This document shows positions 59,644 to 64,000 of a stretch of 64,000 nucleotides of DNA, in pieces (position 1 is the stretch's first letter; the number at the start of each line of letters is the position of its first letter). The position numbers were made by a program, and so were the translations under genes. The stretch spans positions 3,673,041 through 3,737,040 of the forward strand of contig JAGGNK010012003.1 of NCBI GenBank assembly GCA_017590115.1. The letters run 5' to 3'. Origin of the DNA: Montifringilla adamsi (taxonomy: Eukaryota; Chordata; Aves; Passeriformes; Passeridae). The notes beneath the pieces are model-generated. The model was not told where the DNA came from. It was given only the letters and a program-made list of their open reading frames with translations, and made no database searches.

Positions 59644-62600
59644 CTCTATGGCCTGTGTTAGAGAGGAGAAGAGGCTAGAGATGTTTTTTTTGGATGGATT
59701 TGTCTGTAAAACTCTAGTGGAAAGTATGGTGGGTTTCATTATAATCCATCAGCTCAATTATTTTGGTTACTGTTGGGTCTCCTGTTTTGGTCCTGCTGGA
59801 TGGATTCATCACCAGAACAATCCATTTTCACCTGTTGTTTGTTTCACAAACGAGGCTCATGCCTGCTTTTTCCACTGAGAACCTGGGTAGGATAAAGTAG
59901 CCAGGGAATAAAAATAAAGAATTAATGCAAAAGGTTGGGATTTTGCTGCCTTGTCTAGGACAGACTTCCCATGGGCCTATAGATGCAATTTTTGTTTCTG
60001 CTGTGGAACAAGGAGGGAACAAGGAAGGAATAACAGTGTGTTTCAACCTTGCGGGTGCATTGGGAAGATAGATTCAGCCTTGGTTTTGAAATACACATCT
60101 ACTGTGGTAATTAGAACAATACAATAGCAAATAAAAACAGGAAGGAGAAAACTACCTAAGCCACAAAAGGATTTGTTTGATGTGCAGCAAATGAGATATG
60201 GGACCACAGACTACGTGAAGAAGTTAAGAGAAATATTGAACAGCTTCTTTGCTACACAGTCCTACAAAATGAAATGACATCCTGCAGGAAAAACAGTGCA
60301 GGCTCCTTTAGTGCCCAGGAGGGCAGAGCTAAGGTTACAGGGACTGTAACAGGGTTGTCATTTCCTTACTCCCAGGAGCTGCATTTTCCAACTTGATGGC
60401 TTTCCTAAACTAATTGCTCTTTATGTGATGATTTTGTAGAGCCTGATTCTTGCTAGTGTAAATCAGGAGGAACCCCAGTAAATCCAACCAACTGATCTCA
60501 GTGCAAAAATTTTGGGAGCCACAGCAAAATCAGGAGTGCTCAGTCTGTAACCTTCTTCTCCAAATTCTGCAACAAATGCCCCATGCTGGAATGGCAAGGA
60601 GGTATCAGATGAAAACACAAAACAATGACAACAGTGCATTTCTCAGTAGCCACATCATATTATGTCATTGATGTCAGGTTGAGTTATATTAGTCTGCTTT
60701 TCATTATGTTGTGTTATGCCTTTTGACATTATGCAACACACTGTAAGTAACATAAAGTGACCTCCAAGTATAAAAGAGTACACAGTTTTTGTCAGATTAG
60801 ATAGTGGCTATGAATTCTCAGAGAGGGAGGGGTAGCTCAGAGCAGGGGGTTTGCATTTATTGTCCTGAACAACAAATGCACAGAACTTAATTAACAGTTA
60901 CAGCAGCCCTGGCTGTTTCCAAAACGGTGTTTGTGTCTCTGCTCGATGGAGAGAGGAGATTCACAGTGGGATTTGCACTTTTTAATTTGTCTAAAATTCT
61001 GCAGAGGTGTCTGTAATAGCCTCTTTTCTGTACCTGTACTGCAGGAGCTCTGTACACAGTGAACACAAGGCTCACTTGCCTGAGATTTGCTTTGTTGCCA
61101 GGCTCCAAAATTCAGTATTGAGACCAGACTTCCTGAGCAGCACGGGGTAACCTGTCCTCTGTATGAAGAATTTCATCAGCCACTGAGAGAACAACTGTAC
61201 AGAGAAAAGAAAAGGGCATCATCATGGCTCTTAAAAGAACAGGAGCTTCTGATAAATTTAAGTTGATTAAGGAAAAGTGGGTGGTTCAAGGCAAGTTGCT
61301 AATTTCTGTGGAGGGCTTGAAATCCACCTTAGCTTGGTGGTTGTGCCTGGTGGCTCTGCTGGAATTAGCCGATGTTCTCCCTTTAGTGCTTGGTTTATAC
61401 TCCTGAGCCAGAGTCTGCTCAGCTCCAGGACTTGCACAGAACCTGGAGTCCTCTGGTGTGAAGGATGGAATGCAGCTCTCCTAAAGGTCAGGGCATTGTC
61501 CCCACCTATTGGCAGGATGTTCCCAAGCCTGACTAACTGCCACGGGTGTTCTTTTGAAGGCACCCCCTCAAAGGCAGGCCAGGAGACTCTCTGTGGGCAG
61601 GAGCACAGTCATGTTGTGGTATAAAGCTGGTCTCAAAACCTGCAATAACCTGCAATGGCCCCAATACTTCCAGAAGTACTTACCACACATTTCCTACAAA
61701 GCATATTCAGCATTAGTGGATCTTCTTCTGGCTGCAAAAAAAGGCCACATTCCGTTTGGCACTGCATCTGGCATCCCATCTCCCCACAAGGATTGTCCCC
61801 AAGACCTGTCATCTGCCTTTTTAGATCCTGAATGTTGTACAGATCAGAAACATTCTCCTGATCATCAAACTGGAAATTGCAAAGGCACCTGAATACGTTT
61901 GATGTGGGCTTCCTGAGCAGTAATAGATGTGGAATCTCACTTAAAAAGGTCTTTTAAGATTAAAATTTAACATTACTAACAGGAATAAAGTGTAACAATT
62001 TGTGTGAAAACGCTGCACAGGTGAGCACTTAGAACAGCACAGGAAACCAGAATCCAATGTGTCATGTGCACTTTTCTTTATCATTTCTCCATCTATAAAT
62101 GTAGCATAAATTATTATCTACCTAATTTCCAGGTACACAACATTCCTTTAAGGTGTGTATGGGATGCTGCCCTTGTTCATTAGGCCATTAAATATCAGAG
62201 AATGAGCAGTTACCTCTCCTGAGCAGTGTGCAATAAAGCAGCTCCTCTTTCCACCCTGCCAAGAGACCTGTGCAATCAGACCCCCGTGACACCGACACCC
62301 ACGGTGCTCTGCAGGACTGCACAGCTCTACCTTGAAGTATCATTTCGTGGCATCAGAGAGTCCAGAATTAAACATGAAACATTCTGCTAATCCTTGTGAA
62401 GTTGACAAAGAAAGCTGTTACCCTGTACTTGATCAGCTCCTAAAGAAAATGTTCCCCTTGGTAGGACATCAGACTCTGCTCGTGGCCAGACACAGAGACT
62501 CAGCACTGGAAAATTTCACTGAGATTTGCAGCCAGGCTGCATCTCAGGAGACTTCCTATTATTATTTTCTTTACTAATAAATCATTATGTTGTCTCCTTC

Positions 62601-64000
62601 ACAGCGCAGAGAGTTCAAATAAACCTGTCCCTGTGACAATCTGATTTTCTGAAGGAGTGTCCTGTTCTGTTGAGTCATGTGAGAGGAAAATACAAAGAAG
62701 TAGAAAGACAGATCAAAAAGGGGTAGCAGAAAGGGCCCTGGAGGCAGACTTAAGTTTGGTATTTAATATTTCAGGTAAAATATTCACTTAGCATCAATTA
62801 TCTTGTTGGGCTCTTTTTTTATTTTTTTTTTCCAAATGAAATTGCTTTCTGAATCAGCCAGCTCTCTAATTACCAGATTGAATGATTGAAATTTTTAGGG
62901 CAATTAAATTCAAGCCTTTCTTTTTCAGTCCTTATGTTATTCCCCCCTTCTCTCCCTCCCTCTCCAGTCTGGAGCCTTTCTATAATTTGGAGGCAGTTGC
63001 AGAAGCAAGCAGACCTTTAAAGCCAAGATGTATGTCTCCTTTAATTCCTCTGTGGATTTGTTTCACAGACTAAGCAGAGAGGGTTCTGGTCTCTCAGGAC
63101 ATGTGCATTACAAACACACTGCATGGTGTGGGTTTTATCCCAGTGTGTCATGTCATTTAAAAACAGCTTGGAAGGATTCATTTAATATAGAAATTCTGTG
63201 AAAAGATAAAGATCAATGCAGAAAATACAGGCACTATTGGAAAATGCCTGCAAAGCAAGCTACAAGACTAAGGAGCAAATTGATAATAACAATGATGATT
63301 GATGGTGTACTAGATAAGAGAAAACAAAACTCCCAATAAAACAATACAAAAGTCTGTTAACAGAGCTGCTAGGAGAAAACCATGAAATGGCTGGGTGAAA
63401 GGATAAGGATTCTTCCAAGAAAGGACACAAAATTCACAGGATGGAATGCCAGGCCCAGGTGACAAAGCTGCTGCTCATTTGTCTCTGTTGTTGGGATTAG
63501 GGCATTAATCCTGCAGAATGAGTAACCACATTCTCACATGAAGGTTTGTGAGCTGGTCTGTGGGTTTCAGTGGGACTATTCCTCCCTAAAAGTTAAGTGG
63601 ATGCTTAACAGCTTTGATGAATCAGGATCTAACCCAGTGAACATGACACATCTTTATTACAAAGAATCTTGGAAATGGTGTAGGATTTGCCTCAGAAACC
63701 TCACTCTGAGTTTTTCAGGTTTCCAGACCCAGCCTAGGACACAAACCTGGGGCTACTCTCCAGCAGGCACTTGCAGGCAGAGGGACTGAGGGATTTCTTT
63801 TCATGCTCTGTTACCCTGGGGATAGTTATAATGTCAATAAATCAGAACGATGAACACCAGGCTAACTTCCAGCGTGCATCCACGGCCATTTCACTAAAGC
63901 CAGATGAGCTGCATTATGCCTATTTATTACCTAATTATCCCTGTAGGTGTTTGAGGTGCCCCACAACACTAAGCAGTCCTTGCCCTGAAGAGCACACAGT
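59644..64000. other. non-coding stretch, nothing recognised
   Basis: More than four kilobases with no recognisable gene, RNA or repeat family. Frames near 61224-61892 overlap on both strands without a recognisable protein. T-rich sequence lies near 62813-62831. Confidence 0.5.

Overview
The window looks like sauropsid, most probably bird, nuclear DNA from a gene-poor, intergenic or deep-intronic region. The main evidence is several fragments of chicken-repeat-1 (CR1) LINEs. One has the typical CR1 3' end, two tandem copies of an ATTCTGTGA-like tail and no poly(A), at 53458-53967. There are also about ten old, diverged tRNA-derived SINEs of the MIR/CORE type and one SINE with a 5S-rRNA-like head. 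I found no protein-coding gene, tRNA, rRNA or recognisable exon chain. The open reading frames are short and overlap on both strands, and the longest ones lie inside tandem repeats. All family names come from memory of consensus sequences, with no database search.

Layout. 1-22 kb: mixed non-coding DNA with scattered MIR copies, one antisense CR1 (5.1 kb), a TG-rich microsatellite (8.1 kb), a small RNA-type hairpin (18.4 kb) and an AT-rich block (19.6-21.1 kb). 22.4-24.5 kb: an old head-to-tail duplication (two copies of about 385 bp), then a G33 tract, then the only clear CpG island in the window (about 24.04-24.47 kb). That island is the best candidate for a promoter or first exon. 24.5-49.6 kb: further non-coding DNA holding MIR copies, a 42-bp-arm inverted repeat around a TA/CA microsatellite (33.2-33.4 kb), the 5S-headed SINE (40.4 kb) and a 48-T homopolymer (41.2 kb).

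49.6-54 kb: the most distinctive part. A 27-bp minisatellite has units that are imperfect hairpins and partly alternate as a 54-bp higher-order repeat. It is followed by about 1.4 kb of single-copy DNA, then a 12-bp minisatellite whose first bases are a remnant of the 27-bp unit, then a CR1 fragment containing a near match to the 12-bp unit, and finally the CR1 with the intact 3' end. 54-64 kb: ordinary non-coding DNA with a short CR1 end (57.9 kb) and a recent 102-bp tandem duplication (59.5 kb).

No set of genes working together can be described. The most informative follow-ups are transcript evidence at the CpG island, small-RNA evidence at the two hairpins, and cross-species comparison of the minisatellite cluster.
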